Source of the DNA: an uncultured Bacteroidales bacterium
Lineage (GTDB): Bacteria; Bacteroidota; Bacteroidia; Bacteroidales; P3
DNA length: 6,203 nt
Direction of reading: 5' to 3'
Assembly (NCBI GenBank): GCA_937884485.1
Contig: CALGCG010000120.1
Coordinates: forward strand, 1 to 6,203
The position numbers were made by a program, and so were the translations under genes. Below, one piece after another: positions 4,580 through 6,203 of this stretch (positions are counted from its first letter, which is position 1; the number at the start of each line of letters is the position of its first letter). The notes beneath the pieces are model-generated. The model searched no databases, had not been told where the DNA came from, and saw nothing but the letters and a program-made list of their open reading frames with translations.

Positions 4580-6203
4580 TTACCTTGCCGTAAAGGTATA
4601 ATGGCCCGAGCCCACCTCAATCAAGGTGTAGCCTGCATCATAACCCTTAACCTTCACATCCTGCGACGATGTGGCAGCCACGCCATCCAACATCACAGCA
4701 TCCTGTGACGATGAGGGTACATATACCTCGGCCGTAGTATTTACGGGGATCACTACATCGAGCGTAAACTCCTCGCCCTGCTTGCGCCACTCGGCCACGG
4801 CACGGCCGTAGGGAGTCATCTGCTCGGCACGCATCTGCGTAAAGTCGGCTCCGGGGTGAGGTTTGATAGCCATAGTCTTGAAGCCTGCCGAGGTCTCGTG
4901 CAGACCCACAGCGTCACGATACAACCAGTCGCCGATAGCACCATACGAGTAGTGGTTGAACGAGTTCATGCCCGACGGCCCGAAGCCGTCCGCCTTCGTG
5001 TAGGAGTTCCAGCGCTCCCAGATGGTGGTAGCGCCCTGGTAGAAGCTGTACAGCCAGGAGGGATTCTCGGTCTGCAGGAGCAGGGAGTAGGCCAGATTGT
5101 TCTCGCCGAACTCGGCCAGCACCTCATTGAGGATGCAGGTGCCCACGAAGCCCGTGGAGAGCTTGTAGCCGTTGTCGATGATCTTCTGCTTCAGCGCGGC
5201 CACGGCGGCGGGACGCTTGTCCTCGTCCAAAAGACCGATGCGCAGAGCCAGCAGGTAGCCGCACTGGGTGCGGTTCTCGGGGTTCAGCTCGCCGTTTGCG
5301 TCGCAGTACAGGGTGCGGAAGTGATCCCGAACCTTGGCATAGGTAGCCTTGTAGTGCTCGGCGCGGTCAGCCTTGCCGATGGCCCTCGACATGGCCTCCA
5401 TGTACATACAATCCAGGGCATAGTAAGCCACGCAGATCAGGCGGGCGTCGGTGCCCTCGTAGGCCAGCCAGTCGCCGTAGTGAGGATTGGGGGCGTTCAT
5501 GTTGGAAGCCTCCAGCCAGCCCATGTACTTCTCCATGGACTCGTAGTGCTCGCGGATGATGGTCACGTCGCCGTACATCTTCCACATGGTGTAGGGCACG
5601 ATGATGCCCGCGTCACTCCAGGCCGCGCCGCCGAAGCCCACCACGCGGACGGTGGGGATGACGTCGGGATACACGCCCGCCTCGTTCTGGGAGTCACGGG
5701 CATCCTGAAGCCACTTGTGGAAGAAGCCGTCCACCATGGCGTTGTAGGCGGCGGTACCGCAGAAGGCCTGGGTGTCGCCCGTCCAACCCAGACGCTCGTC
5801 GCGCTGCGGGCAGTCGGTGGGAACCGACAGGTAGTTGCCGCGCTGGCCCCAGATGATGTTGGAGATGAGTTGGTTGACCACGGGGTGGGAGGTCTCCATC
5901 TTACCCGTCTCGCGGGTGGCGGAGCCGATGACGGGGCAGACCACGTCGGTAAACTCCACGTCCTCGGTGGCGGTGATCTCCAGGTAGCGGAAGCCGAAGA
6001 AGGTGAAGGTGGGGCAGTAGAACTCCCCTGCCTCGTCGCCCTTCAGCACGTAGTAGGCCTTGGCCTTGGCGGAGCGGTAGTTGATGGTGTAGATGGAGCC
6101 CTCGGGGTTGTCGTTGCCGCGGGTCTCCAGGCCCGAATCGTTGAGCATCTCGCCCACGCGGATCTGCACAGATGTCCCCTTCTGACCCTTGACGGTGAAG
6201 GTA
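4580..6203 (-). CDS. GH78 alpha-L-rhamnosidase, N-terminus beyond the window
   Basis: This glycoside hydrolase family 78 protein would release terminal alpha-L-rhamnose from plant polysaccharides, glycosides or bacterial glycans by an inverting mechanism. The frame stays open to the window edge: eleven more codons (TFTVKGQKGTS) precede the in-frame GTG at 6169, so that GTG is an internal Val and the real start lies outside. Numbering from 6169, VQIRVGEMLNDSG (1-13) belongs to the beta domain before the barrel. CPQRDERLGWTGD (120-132) carries the acidic residues of the conserved catalytic motif. TIWERWNSY (382-390) carries the Glu expected to be the general base (E385). FNHYSYGAIGDWLYRD (404-419) is another signature of the (alpha/alpha)6 barrel. 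The C-terminal beta domain follows (about 430-529). The signal peptide, expected if secreted or periplasmic, is not visible. It converges on the DUF4332-type gene. Codon choice differs between the C-terminal part and the rest. Substrate linkage cannot be told from the sequence. Confidence 0.92.
   Translation of the reverse strand, partial: TFTVKGQKGTSVQIRVGEMLNDSGLETRGNDNPEGSIYTINYRSAKAKAYYVLKGDEAGEFYCPTFTFFGFRYLEITATEDVEFTDVVCPVIGSATRETGKMETSHPVVNQLISNIIWGQRGNYLSVPTDCPQRDERLGWTGDTQAFCGTAAYNAMVDGFFHKWLQDARDSQNEAGVYPDVIPTVRVVGFGGAAWSDAGIIVPYTMWKMYGDVTIIREHYESMEKYMGWLEASNMNAPNPHYGDWLAYEGTDARLICVAYYALDCMYMEAMSRAIGKADRAEHYKATYAKVRDHFRTLYCDANGELNPENRTQCGYLLALRIGLLDEDKRPAAVAALKQKIIDNGYKLSTGFVGTCILNEVLAEFGENNLAYSLLLQTENPSWLYSFYQGATTIWERWNSYTKADGFGPSGMNSFNHYSYGAIGDWLYRDAVGLHETSAGFKTMAIKPHPGADFTQMRAEQMTPYGRAVAEWRKQGEEFTLDVVIPVNTTAEVYVPSSSQDAVMLDGVAATSSQDVKVKGYDAGYTLIEVGSGHYTFTAR

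Noticed and set aside
5367..5585. Minus-strand 72-codon frame within the rhamnosidase
   Set aside because: It is an out-of-frame shadow in GC-rich coding sequence on the same strand as the GH78 gene.

Overview
The window looks like a metagenomic or mosaic contig made of two unlike parts. Positions 1 to about 3610 are AT-rich phage DNA. Positions from about 3620 to the end are Bacteroidales-like chromosomal DNA (Prevotella/Bacteroides/Alistipes type). The phage genes use a Shine-Dalgarno sequence and resemble tail modules of phages of gut Firmicutes. The right part has Bacteroidetes hallmarks: TAnnTTTG-type -7 boxes, a start codon with an AT-rich, SD-free leader, and GH78 polysaccharide-degrading capacity.

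Left part, minus strand: a long tail/baseplate structural protein (858-3641) lacks a credible start. It is followed after a short gap by a papain-like C1 cysteine peptidase (11-817). The two genes read in the same direction and are probably co-transcribed as the end of a tail module. The tail protein combines an N-terminal zinc ribbon, a coiled-coil stretch, a hub/endopeptidase-like middle and C-terminal tail-fibre-type repeats.

Junction and spacer, about 3600-4109: the tail reading frame runs into a sequence that, read on the plus strand, is a Bacteroidetes -7 box (TATCTTTG) with no matching -33 box. It is followed by a hairpin-rich segment with a repeated 12-mer, then six units of an exact 23-bp-period array (15-bp near-invariant core plus 8-bp variable spacer). 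I see no convincing protein gene in this spacer.

Right part: a small plus-strand gene for a 135-residue DUF4332-type protein with two helix-hairpin-helix motifs (4110-4517) has its own Bacteroidetes-type promoter. It converges on a minus-strand GH78 alpha-L-rhamnosidase (4580 to the window edge, N-terminus missing). The two share a strong bidirectional terminator. Codon choice shifts within the rhamnosidase, near a conserved motif.

The points most worth a second look are the chimeric junction, the 23-bp array with conserved core, and the structured segment between them. No complete new system can be claimed from this window alone.
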